A stretch of DNA of 64,000 nt. Source: Prevotella sp. (lineage in GTDB: Bacteria; Bacteroidota; Bacteroidia; Bacteroidales; Bacteroidaceae). The stretch lies in contig JAFRQC010000017.1 in the NCBI GenBank assembly GCA_017428805.1, forward strand, positions 1 through 64,000. Reading direction: 5' to 3'. Position 1 is the stretch's first letter. Each line of letters opens with the position of its first letter. The notes under the pieces are model-generated. The model did not search any database. It was not told the DNA's origin and saw only the letters and a program-made list of their open reading frames with translations. The position numbers were made by a program, and so were the translations under genes. Positions 1-10,754 of the stretch are shown one piece after another.

Positions 1-159
1 GTGCTGTTGCCAGCCACCATCCTCTGCGGCGCCGTCGTGGCCCTCATCTGCAACCTCATCTGTTTCCTCCCTGGCGAGAGTGGTGTCATCCCCCTCAATG
101 CCGTTACTCCGCTCATCGGCGCCCCCGTCATTATCTACGTCATCGCACGTAAACGATAA
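1..159 (+). CDS. FecCD-family ABC transporter permease, C-terminal end (partial)
   Basis: The frame is open from base 1 to the TAA at 157-159, giving the last 52 residues of a longer protein. They form a hydrophobic helix followed by LNAVTPLIGAPVIIYVIAR, which matches the conserved C-terminus (PLNxVTxLIGAPxFxYLL) of BtuC/FecD/FhuB-type inner-membrane permeases. Such permeases import ferric siderophores, haem or cobalamin with a periplasmic binding protein and an ATPase. The rest of the gene and its partners lie left of the window, so the substrate cannot be told. Confidence 0.8.
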   Translation: MLLPATILCGAVVALICNLICFLPGESGVIPLNAVTPLIGAPVIIYVIARKR

Positions 160-254
160 TACTCGTTTGCCTTTTCTCCATACTTTGCTTCCAAAATCAC
201 TTGGCAGCAGCAAATTTTTTCACTATTCATTCTTCACTTTTCACTTTTTTGTCG

Positions 255-262
255 TATCTTTG
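255..262 (+). promoter_or_regulatory. Bacteroidota -7 promoter box for the alpha-galactosidase gene
   Basis: TATCTTTG matches the Bacteroidota consensus TAnnTTTG and lies 30 bases before the ATG at 293. Confidence 0.7.
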
Positions 263-292
263 CAACGACAAAACTCTAATAACTAAGCGAAT

Positions 293-2479
293 ATGAAGAA
301 AAGTATGATCTTTGCAATGCTGCTGGCGGCCTCTTTACAGGTGGCTCAGGCAGAACAGGTCACCATCGAGACGAAACACGCGACGATGGTGCTCGAAGTA
401 GAAAACGGCAAACAGCCACAGTATGTGTATTTCGGCCAGAAGCTGAGTGATTTCGACCTCAAGAATCTGCAGGCCCCCCGCAACGGCAGGATGAATGCCT
501 ATCCCGCCTACGGTATGGACTGTCCCGCTGAGGCCGCCATCGCCGTGACGCACGCCGACGGCAATATGTCCACAGAACTCTTTGTCACTGGACTGGAGAA
601 GAAGGACGGCATTACTCGGATTACACTGAAAGATCCGGTTTATCCGACCTCTGTCGCCCTCTGCTACAAGGCTTACGAAGACGAAGATATGATCGAGACC
701 TGGACGGAGATCACCAACGGCGAGGCGAAGCCCGTCACACTGACACAGTTCGCCTCCATCTGCCTGCCCATCCGTCGCGGCAACGTGTGGCTCTCCCATT
801 TCTACGGCTCCTGGGCCAACGAGGCCCGTCTCGTGGAAGAGCCTATCCTGCCTGGTGAGAAGGTGATCAAAAACAAAGACGGCACCCGCAACTCGCATAC
901 CGACCACGCTGAGGTGATGTTCTCTCTCGACGGTAAGGGCCGTGAGAACACTGGCCCCGTCATCGGCGCTGCCCTCTGCTACTCTGGTAATTTCCAGTTG
1001 AAGATCGACACCGACGATACTGAATACCACTATTTCTTCGCCGGCATCAACCCTGACAACTCAGAATATCACTTGAAGAAAGGTGAGACCTTCACCACGC
1101 CTAAGGTTGCCCTCAGCTTCTCCCAGTGCGGTTTATCCGGCGTCTCTCGCAATTTCCATAAATGGGGCCGCAAATACATGCTTGCCCACGGCAACAAAGA
1201 AAGAAAAATCCTGCTCAACTCTTGGGAGGGTGTCTATTTCGACATCAACCAGCAGGGCATGGACCAAATGATGGGCGATATTGCCTCAATGGGCGGCGAA
1301 CTCTTCGTGATGGACGACGGCTGGTTTGGTGATAAGTATCCCCGTAAGGTTGACAACTCCTCACTGGGCGACTGGGTGGTCGATAAGAACAAGTTGCCTG
1401 AGGGCATAGAAGGATTGCTGAGAGACGCCAAGAAACACGGCATCAAGTTTGGTATCTGGATTGAGCCTGAGATGGCCAACACCGTCTCAGAACTCTACGA
1501 GGCCCACCCTGAATGGATCGTCAAGGCTCCGAAGCGTGAGCCCGTGCTGGGTCGTGGTGGTACGCAGGTGGTGCTCGATATGTCCAATCCCAAGGTGCAG
1601 GACTTCGTGTTCTCCATCGTCGACAACCTTATGACGAACTATCCTGAGATCGACTATATCAAGTGGGATGCCAATATGCCGATCCTGAACCACGGTTCGC
1701 AGTATCTGACGATGAACGACCAGAGCCATCTCTATATCGAGTACCATCGCGGCTTCGAGAAGGCCTGCCAGCGCATCCGTGCCAAATATCCTGACCTCAC
1801 CATCCAAGCCTGTGCCTCTGGTGGCGGACGAGCCAACTGGGGTGTGCTACCCTGGTTCGACGAGTTCTGGGTATCCGATAATACCGATGCCCTCCAGCGC
1901 ATCTATATGCAGTGGGGCACCTCGTATTTCTTCCCCGCCATCGCTATGGCCTCGCACATCTCCGCCACGCCTAACCACACCGTCTTCCGCACCACCGCTA
2001 TGAAATACCGCATCGACGTGGCTATGAGCGGACGCCTCGGTATGGAAATCCAGCCCAAGAATATGACTGACGACGAGAAGGCCCTCTGCCGCAACGCCAT
2101 TGCCGAATATAAGGGCATCCGTCCCATCGTGCAGTTCGGCGACCTCTACCGTCTCGTATCGCCTTACGACAAACTCGGCCTCGCCTCTTTGATGTACGTC
2201 GATGAATCGAAATCGAAGAGTGTCTTCTTCTGGTGGAAGACCGAATCGTTCCAGAACGAGCACCTGCCGCGTGTCAAAATGGCCGGCCTCGATGCCAATA
2301 AGAAATATAAGGTACACGAGCTCAACCGCATCGACCTCAAGCCCCTCGACGTCGAAGGCAAAACCTTCAGCGGTGCCTATCTTATGAACCACGGCCTCGA
2401 AATGCCCTACCGCAACGAGCCCGAATGGTCAAAGAAGAACGACTGGTCCAGTCGCGTACTCCTGCTCGAAGCAGAATAA
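293..2479 (+). CDS. Secreted GH36 alpha-galactosidase
   Basis: 728 residues with an N-terminal signal peptide (about 1-20), so periplasmic or surface. The family GH36 plan is complete: an N-terminal beta-sandwich, a TIM barrel with LFVMDDGWFGDKY and the substrate-binding SLGDW, then the catalytic YIKWDAN (nucleophile Asp459) and WVSDNTDALQR (acid/base Asp529), and a C-terminal beta domain. It should release terminal alpha-galactose from melibiose/raffinose-type sugars or galactomannan. It has its own promoter and no SusC/SusD pair next to it, so it is not part of a visible polysaccharide locus. Length is usual for the family. Confidence 0.9.
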   Translation: MKKSMIFAMLLAASLQVAQAEQVTIETKHATMVLEVENGKQPQYVYFGQKLSDFDLKNLQAPRNGRMNAYPAYGMDCPAEAAIAVTHADGNMSTELFVTGLEKKDGITRITLKDPVYPTSVALCYKAYEDEDMIETWTEITNGEAKPVTLTQFASICLPIRRGNVWLSHFYGSWANEARLVEEPILPGEKVIKNKDGTRNSHTDHAEVMFSLDGKGRENTGPVIGAALCYSGNFQLKIDTDDTEYHYFFAGINPDNSEYHLKKGETFTTPKVALSFSQCGLSGVSRNFHKWGRKYMLAHGNKERKILLNSWEGVYFDINQQGMDQMMGDIASMGGELFVMDDGWFGDKYPRKVDNSSLGDWVVDKNKLPEGIEGLLRDAKKHGIKFGIWIEPEMANTVSELYEAHPEWIVKAPKREPVLGRGGTQVVLDMSNPKVQDFVFSIVDNLMTNYPEIDYIKWDANMPILNHGSQYLTMNDQSHLYIEYHRGFEKACQRIRAKYPDLTIQACASGGGRANWGVLPWFDEFWVSDNTDALQRIYMQWGTSYFFPAIAMASHISATPNHTVFRTTAMKYRIDVAMSGRLGMEIQPKNMTDDEKALCRNAIAEYKGIRPIVQFGDLYRLVSPYDKLGLASLMYVDESKSKSVFFWWKTESFQNEHLPRVKMAGLDANKKYKVHELNRIDLKPLDVEGKTFSGAYLMNHGLEMPYRNEPEWSKKNDWSSRVLLLEAE

Positions 2480-2527
2480 TAAATCATAAAAATGGGACTA
2501 AAAATGCAATAATACCGGAAAAAGTTG

Positions 2528-2535
2528 TATCTTTG
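2528..2535 (+). promoter_or_regulatory. -7 promoter box for the GMP synthase subunit gene
   Basis: TATCTTTG lies 43 bases before the ATG at 2579 and matches TAnnTTTG. Confidence 0.7.
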
Positions 2536-2578
2536 CATCCCAAATTAACAGTAATTATTCACTTAAACTTTTGAGATT

Positions 2579-3562
<984 letters not shown>

Positions 3563-3563
3563 C

Positions 3564-3593
3564 AAAAATGCAGGGTTTTAGCCCTGCATTTTT
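3564..3593. terminator. Bidirectional intrinsic terminator
   Basis: A perfect 12-bp stem (AAAAATGCAGGG / CCCTGCATTTTT) with a six-base loop lies between the convergent ends of the GMP synthase subunit gene and the TfoX-like gene, with A/T runs serving both strands. Confidence 0.85.
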
Positions 3594-3595
3594 AG

Positions 3596-3916
3596 TTATC
3601 GTTTCTTCTTCGGCTTCGGCTCTGGCAGCGCCTTGCATGTCTCTCGCACCAACAACGAGAGATAGTCGCGGTCGTCCACATCGGCGATATAGAAATAGTC
3701 CTTCGCCCCCTCATACGGCGGGCGCATTTCTATGGTGCGCAGCAACGGCCGGACTGCATCCGTCGGCTTCAGATAGAACCCGTTGTCGCAGATCAGTCCG
3801 AATATCTTCCCGTCGCAATAAATACCATAGTCACCAAACATCTTTTTGGCCACTATCTCCCCCGCCCCACCACACTGGTCAGCGATATACTGTACAAAGT
3901 CAGAACTACTTGCCAT
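3596..3916 (-). CDS. TfoX/Sxy N-terminal domain protein
   Basis: 106 residues beginning MASSSDFVQYIADQCGGAG. The pattern VAKKMFGDYGIYCDGKIFGLI followed later by YFYIADVDDRDYL fits the TfoX N-terminal domain, found in the competence regulator Sxy/TfoX and in many short proteins of unknown role. The ATG at 3916 was chosen because the longer frame would run into sodB; with it the gene starts 8 bases after the sodB stop, so the two are probably cotranscribed. No TfoX C-terminal domain is present. A Lys/Pro-rich tail ends the protein. Confidence 0.8.
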   Translation of the reverse strand: MASSSDFVQYIADQCGGAGEIVAKKMFGDYGIYCDGKIFGLICDNGFYLKPTDAVRPLLRTIEMRPPYEGAKDYFYIADVDDRDYLSLLVRETCKALPEPKPKKKR

Positions 3917-3924
3917 ATTTTGTA

Positions 3925-4512
3925 TTATGATTGATAGCGCTCCCCTATGACATCCCAGTCGATGATTTGCCAAAGGGCTGCAAGGTGGTCAGGACGACGA
4001 TTCTGATAGTCAAGATAGTAGGCATGCTCCCAAACGTCGAAGGTCAGCAGGGGCTTCAATCCGCGCTGAATAGGATTGGCAGCGTTTGTCTCTTGTGTGA
4101 TGACGAGTTTGCCGTCCTTGTCTGCCGACAGCCACACCCAGCCGCTGCCAAAGAGTGTCGCACCCTTCTTCTGGAATTCCTCCTTGAAAGCATCGAACGA
4201 ACCGAAGTCACGACTGACAGCCTCAGCCAATGATCCAGTGGGCTCACTGTTTGCCGGCCGTCCGATAAACTGTCCAAAATAAAGCTCGTGGTTCAGGATC
4301 TGGCCTGCATTATTGAGGATACCTCCCGTTGCCTTGCAGACGATTTCCTCAAGTGTCGCATCCTCAAATCCGCTGCCATCCAGCAGTCCGTTCAGATTAT
4401 TCACATAAGCCGCAAGATGCTTCCCGTGATGGAAACCAATGGTCTCGCGGCTAATCACTGGCTCTAAGGCCTCCGGCGCATACGGCAGCGCCATCAATTC
4501 AAACTTTCCCAT
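3925..4512 (-). CDS. sodB: Iron superoxide dismutase
   Basis: 195 residues, the usual size of a bacterial Fe/Mn superoxide dismutase, which converts superoxide to hydrogen peroxide and oxygen in the cytoplasm. The metal ligands are recognisable: His28 in FHHGKH, the His of LNHELYF, and the Asp and His of LTFDVWEHAYYLDYQNRR. The segment GSGWVWLSAD is typical of the family. An internal Met (residue 7, MALPYAPEAL) could be the true start. A TfoX-like gene follows closely downstream. Confidence 0.93.
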   Translation of the reverse strand: MGKFELMALPYAPEALEPVISRETIGFHHGKHLAAYVNNLNGLLDGSGFEDATLEEIVCKATGGILNNAGQILNHELYFGQFIGRPANSEPTGSLAEAVSRDFGSFDAFKEEFQKKGATLFGSGWVWLSADKDGKLVITQETNAANPIQRGLKPLLTFDVWEHAYYLDYQNRRPDHLAALWQIIDWDVIGERYQS

Positions 4513-4538
4513 ACCTTATTACATTTTGATGACTTACT

Positions 4539-4826
4539 TCATGTTCTGCGCATGACAGGCATCATAAATAGTGATGGTTTCCCGTCAATAGAATATGCAT
4601 AGTACCAATTCCCTGCATGCGCCATGTGCCAATTCTTCCACCTTTCGATTGTTGGTTTCCTTCTTGGTACGGACTGTTCTATGCAGTAAATGGCATCAAC
4701 TGTCTTGTTGATGTATCTTAGCATGTCGTAATAGGAATATATATTCGGGTATTTCTTGCACACATTCCTGTAGAAAGACCTCATCTTTCTGACGGCGAGA
4801 GGCTTGATGTCATATTTATACTGCAT
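4539..4826 (-). CDS. RelE/ParE-like toxin candidate
   Basis: 95 residues, basic. The core pattern (a central helix ending KTVDAIYCIEQ, then RWKNWHMAHAGNWYYAYSID) resembles RelE/ParE-fold toxins, in which a Trp/Tyr-rich C-terminal strand carries the active or gyrase-binding residues. Its start overlaps the stop of the upstream 84-residue acidic ORF by 11 bases, the arrangement of a toxin-antitoxin pair. Relation to a specific toxin family is not certain from reading alone, and no catalytic residues are claimed. Confidence 0.6.
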   Translation of the reverse strand: MQYKYDIKPLAVRKMRSFYRNVCKKYPNIYSYYDMLRYINKTVDAIYCIEQSVPRRKPTIERWKNWHMAHAGNWYYAYSIDGKPSLFMMPVMRRT

Positions 4827-5070
4827 CTTTCACTCCGTATATTGAGTTGAGATCATCTATCAGCATAGCCCTGAGTTCCTCCGGCGTATAGCTTTCCTTC
4901 TCTTCTGGCAGAGCTATAGGGTCATCCTCAAAGAGCGACGGATCGGAACAGTCCATGTCCAGTTCTTCCGGCACATCATGCTGGATAAACAGCCCCGTTG
5001 CCAAAAGAGCGGCAAGTTTCTCACTGGCCACGCTGTCATTCTCATTATACGATAATGTTATTGTAAACAT
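4816..5070 (-). CDS. Small acidic protein, putative antitoxin partner
   Basis: 84 residues, strongly acidic in the middle (DMDCSDPSLFEDDPIALPEE) and ending in a predicted helix. It precedes and overlaps the RelE-like ORF and has its own -7 box, as antitoxin genes usually do. No DNA-binding motif is obvious, so the antitoxin role is inferred from position, size and charge only. Confidence 0.5.
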   Translation of the reverse strand: MFTITLSYNENDSVASEKLAALLATGLFIQHDVPEELDMDCSDPSLFEDDPIALPEEKESYTPEELRAMLIDDLNSIYGVKDAV

Positions 5071-5096
5071 CTTCGGTGCAATTTATAATTCTGGGG

Positions 5097-5104
5097 CAAA
5101 GATA
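5097..5104 (-). promoter_or_regulatory. -7 promoter box for the putative toxin-antitoxin operon
   Basis: Reads TATCTTTG on the minus strand, 27 bases before the start at 5070. Confidence 0.7.
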
Positions 5105-5143
5105 CACAATTATTTCTAATCCTACAAACTTTTATCGAAAAAA

Positions 5144-5170
5144 GTGCGGACAGCCACTAACCATCCGCAC
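5144..5170 (-). terminator. Intrinsic terminator after the SGNH remnant
   Basis: GTGCGGA/TCCGCAC stem, followed on the minus strand by a run of six T. It lies just past the end of the leftward reading frame 5217-5624. Confidence 0.65.
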
Positions 5171-5216
5171 ATAGATTATGGACACAGACACTCCTGACCC
5201 CGTTGAGTCCTTTTTT

Positions 5217-5624
5217 TCAATACCCCAACTCTTTCATCTTCAAATATACCAGAGTGGCTATCTCTTTATATCCTAACGTTGTGAAATGGGTGCCATCAAT
5301 CATTAATTGTGGTGGAACCTGGCCTTTTGCTATAGAGTCTTTATCTTTTTGGGTAGCATCGGCAAGTCCATTTGTTACCATATATTCCCTTAAATTGATA
5401 TAATGCTTTCCAAAACTCTGACAGAGAGAATCTTCCATTTCTTTCATTCGCGGAATAGTTTTCATAACATGATTTGGCTTATGGAAACTGATTACGATAT
5501 AACGTTGTGATTTACTATATGAAATCATAGCCTTCAATTGTCTGATTAGATCTGTAGTATCCTCAAATCCTCCATTTTGTCCGATAAAGAATACATTCGC
5601 GTATTTATTCCGCAGATTCTTCAT
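5217..5624 (-). pseudogene. C-terminal remnant of an SGNH/GDSL-like hydrolase
   Basis: 135 codons from an ATG, though the frame stays open back to a TAG near 5717 with no other ATG. The C-terminal part LMIDGTHFTTLGYKEIA resembles block V (DxxH) of SGNH hydrolases, and YIVISFHKPN sits where block III normally lies. The N-terminal GDS nucleophile block is missing, so a catalytically complete enzyme cannot be made from this frame. It is most simply a 5'-truncated gene. Its own terminator remains downstream. Family assignment is moderate because only part of the fold is visible. Confidence 0.5.
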
Positions 5625-5779
5625 CGCAAATGAACGCTGATGACTGGGAGAAAGGTGCCTGCAAACAGGGAGAGAGAAGGGAGTTGACTGGGAGTTTAGT
5701 GGGATGTTACCAAAATTCTAGCATTTTATGTGATTACCCACAGGCTTGATGTTTCGTTTTATGTGATGAGGTGTGACAC

Positions 5780-6583
5780 TCAGAAAGGGATCGTCATCCA
5801 GTATTGGCGCTCCTGTTCTGACATCTGTTCGATGGCGTAACGGAGGGCTGTGCGGGGCATGTCGTGGGCATGCTGGCGGAGGAAGTCGCGGAGGAGATCC
5901 ATGGAGATGCGCTTACCCATCTCACGGAGCATCCAGCCGACGGCCTTGTGCATGAGGTCGTGGGGATGGTGGAGATGGATCTCGGCATAGCGGAGGCACC
6001 AGGAGGGGTCGCCGAGTTGAGTGGTCTTCCACGTGCAGACCATACTCATACGCTGCTTCCAGAGGTTGGGGCTGTGGGCGAGGGAGTCGAGAAGCGCGAT
6101 TTTGTTGTCTAAGGATGTTGGGATTGAAGGATTGGGCGATGCAAAGCATCGGGAGGGCAGGAGAAGCCAGTGGCCGAGGATCTTGGGGACGGAGAGATCG
6201 ACGAGGTCCCAGTTGTTGGCGTGCTCGGCGTATTGGAGATAGAGGGTGAGGATTTCGTCGCGGCTGCGGATGGCGGCCTCATCGTTTTCGAGGCGCTTGG
6301 TGGCGAGCTTCTCAAACTTCGTCACGAGGATGAGCAGTCCGCAGAGACGGACTTCGTGCCAGCGGCTCACGAGCAGTTCGGGGACTTCGCTCAGCGGGAA
6401 GTCTTTTGCCACGCTCTTGACGACCTCGCGCGTCTGGGGCACCTTGAGTCCGAGGAACTCGTCGCCCTCGCCATATTCGCCGGGACCGGTCTTGAAGAAA
6501 CGCATAAGCACCTGTCGCTGCGACTCATTCTGCTGCGACTCCATATAGGCAATGACTTCTCGGGCTGTTGGCATCTTTCCCAT
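5780..6583 (-). CDS. AlkD-like DNA alkylation repair protein
   Basis: 267 residues in the HEAT-like-repeat DNA glycosylase family (AlkC/AlkD), which removes bulky or positively charged alkylated bases such as 7-methylguanine. The N-terminal GEGDEFLGLKVPQTR and the central NNWDLVDLSVPKILG, with the Trp and Asp that face the lesion in AlkD, are both present. The gene is the last of a leftward series after the HAD phosphatase gene, separated from it by a heptamer array. An alternative start at the fourth codon (MPTAREV) is equally good. Confidence 0.85.
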   Translation of the reverse strand: MGKMPTAREVIAYMESQQNESQRQVLMRFFKTGPGEYGEGDEFLGLKVPQTREVVKSVAKDFPLSEVPELLVSRWHEVRLCGLLILVTKFEKLATKRLENDEAAIRSRDEILTLYLQYAEHANNWDLVDLSVPKILGHWLLLPSRCFASPNPSIPTSLDNKIALLDSLAHSPNLWKQRMSMVCTWKTTQLGDPSWCLRYAEIHLHHPHDLMHKAVGWMLREMGKRISMDLLRDFLRQHAHDMPRTALRYAIEQMSEQERQYWMTIPF

Positions 6584-6614
6584 ACTATGAACTTTTAACT
6601 ATAAACTATGAACT
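6584..6614 (-). repeat. Heptamer array (AGTTTAT family), four units
   Basis: On the minus strand the units read AGTTCAT, AGTTTAT, AGTTAAA, AGTTCAT. They span the HAD gene stop and the whole gap to the alkD-like start codon. Confidence 0.75.
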
Positions 6615-7184
6615 AACCAGGTGGGCTTCGTCGGCGAAGGCGAGAAGTTCGCGGTCGCCTCGGCTGTCGCCGTAAGCAGTAAGACGGTAGGCAGAACGGT
6701 CGGGATGGAGGGCGAGGATGCGACGGACTTTTTCCTGACCGTAGCAGTTGGGGGTGAGGAAACGGCCGGAGAGGCGACCGTCGATGACTTCGATCTGCGT
6801 GCCCAAGACAGTGACGGCAGGGAAGAAGGTCTGCACCCAGTTGTCGATGCTGGCGCTGACGACGAGCACTTCTGAGCCTTCGGAGAGGGCCTGCTGTAAC
6901 AGGCGGACGGTCTCTGGCCTCAGCAGATGGCGATGGGTGCTGGCGAAGGACTGACAGAGGGCGTCGAAGGTCTCAATGGGCATCCCCCGGAAGAACCAGG
7001 AGAACAGGCGCTGTTTGGCTTTGCCGTTCGAGTAGAGCCTCAGCTTCATCAGCACCAGGAGTGGGGCGTGAAGCAGGAAGCCGAGGAGGAAACGGGGCGT
7101 GCCACAGGCGTAGCGGATGAAGGCGATCAGGGTGTCGCGGGTGGTCAGCGTCCCATCGAAATCGAAAGCAAAGAGTTGTTTCAT
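6606..7184 (-). CDS. HAD-IB family phosphatase
   Basis: 192 residues of the haloacid dehalogenase superfamily, SerB-like subclass. Motif I FAFDFDGTLTTRDTL gives nucleophile Asp8 and acid Asp10, motif II is VLVVSAS, and motif IV is AYGDSRGDRELL. The region between motifs I and II is the helical cap typical of subclass IB enzymes, whose substrates include phosphoserine, lysophosphatidic acid and phosphatidylglycerol phosphate. The substrate cannot be told. Placement next to an acyltransferase and a phosphoethanolamine-transferase-like gene would suit an envelope lipid or surface sugar substrate, which is inference. Its last two residues are encoded by the heptamer array. Confidence 0.8.
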   Translation of the reverse strand: MKQLFAFDFDGTLTTRDTLIAFIRYACGTPRFLLGFLLHAPLLVLMKLRLYSNGKAKQRLFSWFFRGMPIETFDALCQSFASTHRHLLRPETVRLLQQALSEGSEVLVVSASIDNWVQTFFPAVTVLGTQIEVIDGRLSGRFLTPNCYGQEKVRRILALHPDRSAYRLTAYGDSRGDRELLAFADEAHLVSS

Positions 7185-7186
7185 TG

Positions 7187-7207
7187 AACTTTAAACTTTG
7201 AGCTTTT
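7187..7207 (-). repeat. Heptamer array (CAAAGTT family), three units
   Basis: Plus strand reads AACTTTA, AACTTTG, AGCTTTT, filling the gap between the acyltransferase stop (7211) and the HAD start (7184). Confidence 0.65.
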
Positions 7208-7210
7208 TGA

Positions 7211-8318
<1,108 letters not shown>

Positions 8319-8326
<8 letters not shown>

Positions 8327-10172
8327 TTTGAACTTTGAGCTTTGAACTTTGAACTTTATGATTACTTTGCTTCAAACTGTCGTAGTCAGTAGTACCTTTA
8401 AGGATACGGGAGCGACGGGTGTTGTAGTCGGGACTGATGATGTTCAGCTCCGGACGATAGAGGGGTGTCGAGATGCCACCCAGATAGAGCAGCAGATGGG
8501 GCAGGGCGTCGATCATCAGCGGACGGTCTTTCGCCGCCTGTATGGCCAGCCAGCCGTAGGGATGGTTCTCGCGGTATAGGGGCGAGCCCCAAATCCAGAA
8601 GGGAATCTCCATCTCGTTGCGGGCCAGGCGGTAGTCGATGTCGGCATTGTGCAGGCGGCCGGATGTGTAGGGTTCGCTGTCGAAGATTTCCTCGCCGTGG
8701 TCCGGCACATAGATGACGACGGCATCGCGATCGGCAAAGTGAGAGGTGACGGCCTTCAGGATGGAGTCGTTGTAAAGCAGCGAGTTGTCGTAGTGGGCCA
8801 AGGTCTGGAGCTGCTTGGGGGTGAGTTCCGGACGGTTGTACTGCTGGGGAGTGAACTGCCTGAAGGCTTTCGGATAACGAGCGGAATAGTCGACGTGGGA
8901 TCCCATCAGATGGAGGATTGTCAGGCGGCCCTTACCGTCCCTCCGTTGCAATTCCTCGAGCAGCCCGTCGTCGTAACGGTACAGCGTTGTGTTGCGCTCA
9001 TCGAAGAAACGGCGGCTGAGGGCAGAGTCGGCAAGGAAGAAACCGCCGCTGAAATCATAGACGGCCTCCTTCGCGTGGGGCAGGAACTGATTAGTGAGGA
9101 ACGTCACGTGATAACCCGCCCGACGGAACACCTCGGGGAAGAGCGGCTTGTCGCACCACGCCCCGCTGTCGCCGACAGCCCAGAGCGAGAGCATATGCTT
9201 GAAGACGAAACTCGTGAGATTCCACGACGAGACAACATCGGAGAACGGAACAAGTGAACCCTCCTCGGCCATCGCCAATTGACGAGGCGTGGTAGGCTTA
9301 TCGTAGCCATAGAGCTGGGAGTGGTGCTTGTTGTAACTCTCGCCGATAACGAGCACGATGTCCGGCACACGGAAGCAACAACTGTCGACTTGTATCTTAT
9401 CCCCACCGGCAATCTCCAACTGTTCTAATTGCTGATCGGCCAGGGTGTTGGCATAGATTCCGAAGACGAGACGATAGACGGGCAGATAGAGTTTCGCGTG
9501 ATCCTTGCGGTTCTGTTCGCGCTCCACTTCGCCGAGGGTGTTGCAGGAGAAGAGGCGCCGCATAGCCTCCTTGTTGTCCCACGTCTGGCTGATGCTGCTG
9601 TAGAGACACCAGGCCACGAGGCAGCCTAATATGGCCTGTAAGCCAATCGTTAAGCTTTCGTTCAGCTTCGGAAGGATCATCTGCTGACGGACGCTGTTCA
9701 GCCAGCGATGGAGAAAGGTCCAGAGGATATGAATGAGCATCAGCAGCAGGATCCAGCCCACGTTGGTCGTAAGGACGGACCAACTCAGATAGCCGGAGAG
9801 GAACTCACGGGCCTCCTGGCTGCTGGTCTCTGCGACGAGCATCAGCATCGTCGGCGTCAGGGTGGACTCAAAGCGGACGTAGCAGAACACGTCAGCGATG
9901 GCCACGCCATATAAGAAGAGGTAGAGCAAAGCCTTCACCCACAGACGAATCTTGCAAGGGATGAGGGTGAGGACGACGCTGAGGACATAGATGTCGAGGA
10001 AGAGTTCGGGCACAGTGAACTCGTATGGCTGGGCTCCGCGGTTCCTGAGATAATAGGGCATCAGCTCCAAGTGACAGCAGAGCCAACCCAAGGCGAACAT
10101 AAACACAAAGAAAGCACCATTCTTTGCGATGGGAGCCCACAGCCATCTTAGCCACTTCAACGGATTAAACAT
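8319..10172 (-). CDS. Membrane phosphoethanolamine-transferase-like enzyme (sulfatase superfamily)
   Basis: About 617 residues. Five hydrophobic segments fill roughly the first 170, followed by a periplasmic alkaline-phosphatase-fold domain. Metal-site motifs are visible: VLVIGESYNKHHSQLYGY, a Ser/Thr-rich nucleophile region (SSWNLTSFVFKHML), HLMGSHVDYSARYP and YVPDHGEEIFD. This is the layout of EptA/CptA-type transferases, which decorate lipid A or LPS core with phosphoethanolamine; LTA-synthase-like activity is the alternative. A GTG at 10181 would add three residues. The C-terminal residues are encoded by heptamers that run into the next gene, giving a Lys/Gln/Ser tail. Confidence 0.82.
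8324..8358 (-). repeat. Heptamer array (CAAAGTT family), five units
   Basis: Plus strand units are CACTTTG, AACTTTG, AGCTTTG, AACTTTG, AACTTTA. The array contains the GTG start of the acyltransferase and encodes the last residues of the upstream gene. Confidence 0.85.
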
Positions 10173-10174
10173 TT

Positions 10175-10209
10175 CTCTCACCTCTTACCTCTCTCCACTT
10201 ACCTTTAAA
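10175..10209 (-). repeat. Heptamer-like array (GGTAAGAG family), five units
   Basis: Plus strand reads CTCTCAC, CTCTTAC, CTCTCTC, CACTTAC, CTTTAAA, from the nadD stop to the start of the phosphoethanolamine-transferase-like gene. Units are imperfect. Confidence 0.6.
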
Positions 10210-10738
10210 TATAGAGTTTGTTCTCTTTGATATAGTCGGCTACGGCTTTTGGCACCAGGCGGCGGATACCCCTACCCTCACGAATCCTACGGCGGATGTC
10301 AGTGCTGGAGATGTCGATGAATCCAGTATCGCCAGGCGTCCGGGTATAAACCACGATTTCGTAGTTGGTCTTGATATCCTCTGCACGATACCAACGGTCG
10401 AAATGTTCCCAGTTGTCGCCGCCGATCATCAAGACGAACTGGCGGTCTGGATAGTCACGTTTGAGAGCTTCGAGGGTGTTCCAGGTGTACGACGGCTTTG
10501 GCAGGTGCATCTCGAAATCGCTGACCACGATGCCCTCCACGTGTTCCACCGCCAGACGGGCCATCTGCAAACGTTGTTCATCGTCGAGCAGGTCACCAGC
10601 CTGTTTCAGAGGGTTCTGCGGGGATACCATCAGCCACACCTCGTCGAGTCCCGCCTGCTCTTTCAGTTGCAGAGCCAGCGAGATATGTCCGTTGTGGATG
10701 GGATTGAAGGATCCCCCGAAGAGTCCTGTCCGATTCAA
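10205..10738 (-). CDS. nadD: Nicotinate-nucleotide adenylyltransferase
   Basis: 177 residues. GLFGGSFNPIHNGHISLA is the nucleotidyltransferase (T/H)xGH signature, and FIDISSTDIRRRIREGRGI near the end is the ATP-binding ISST motif. The enzyme adenylates nicotinate mononucleotide to deamido-NAD in the shared last steps of NAD synthesis. It follows gmk by 16 bases in the same orientation, so yicC-gmk-nadD form an operon. Length is at the short end for the family. Confidence 0.93.
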   Translation of the reverse strand: MNRTGLFGGSFNPIHNGHISLALQLKEQAGLDEVWLMVSPQNPLKQAGDLLDDEQRLQMARLAVEHVEGIVVSDFEMHLPKPSYTWNTLEALKRDYPDRQFVLMIGGDNWEHFDRWYRAEDIKTNYEIVVYTRTPGDTGFIDISSTDIRRRIREGRGIRRLVPKAVADYIKENKLYI

Positions 10739-10754
10739 AGTTGTTTTTGTTGTC

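Noticed and set aside
335..1030. 231-codon minus frame opposite the alpha-galactosidase gene
   Set aside because: It is the shadow of a G+C-rich plus-strand gene with all GH36 motifs; no promoter or family features.
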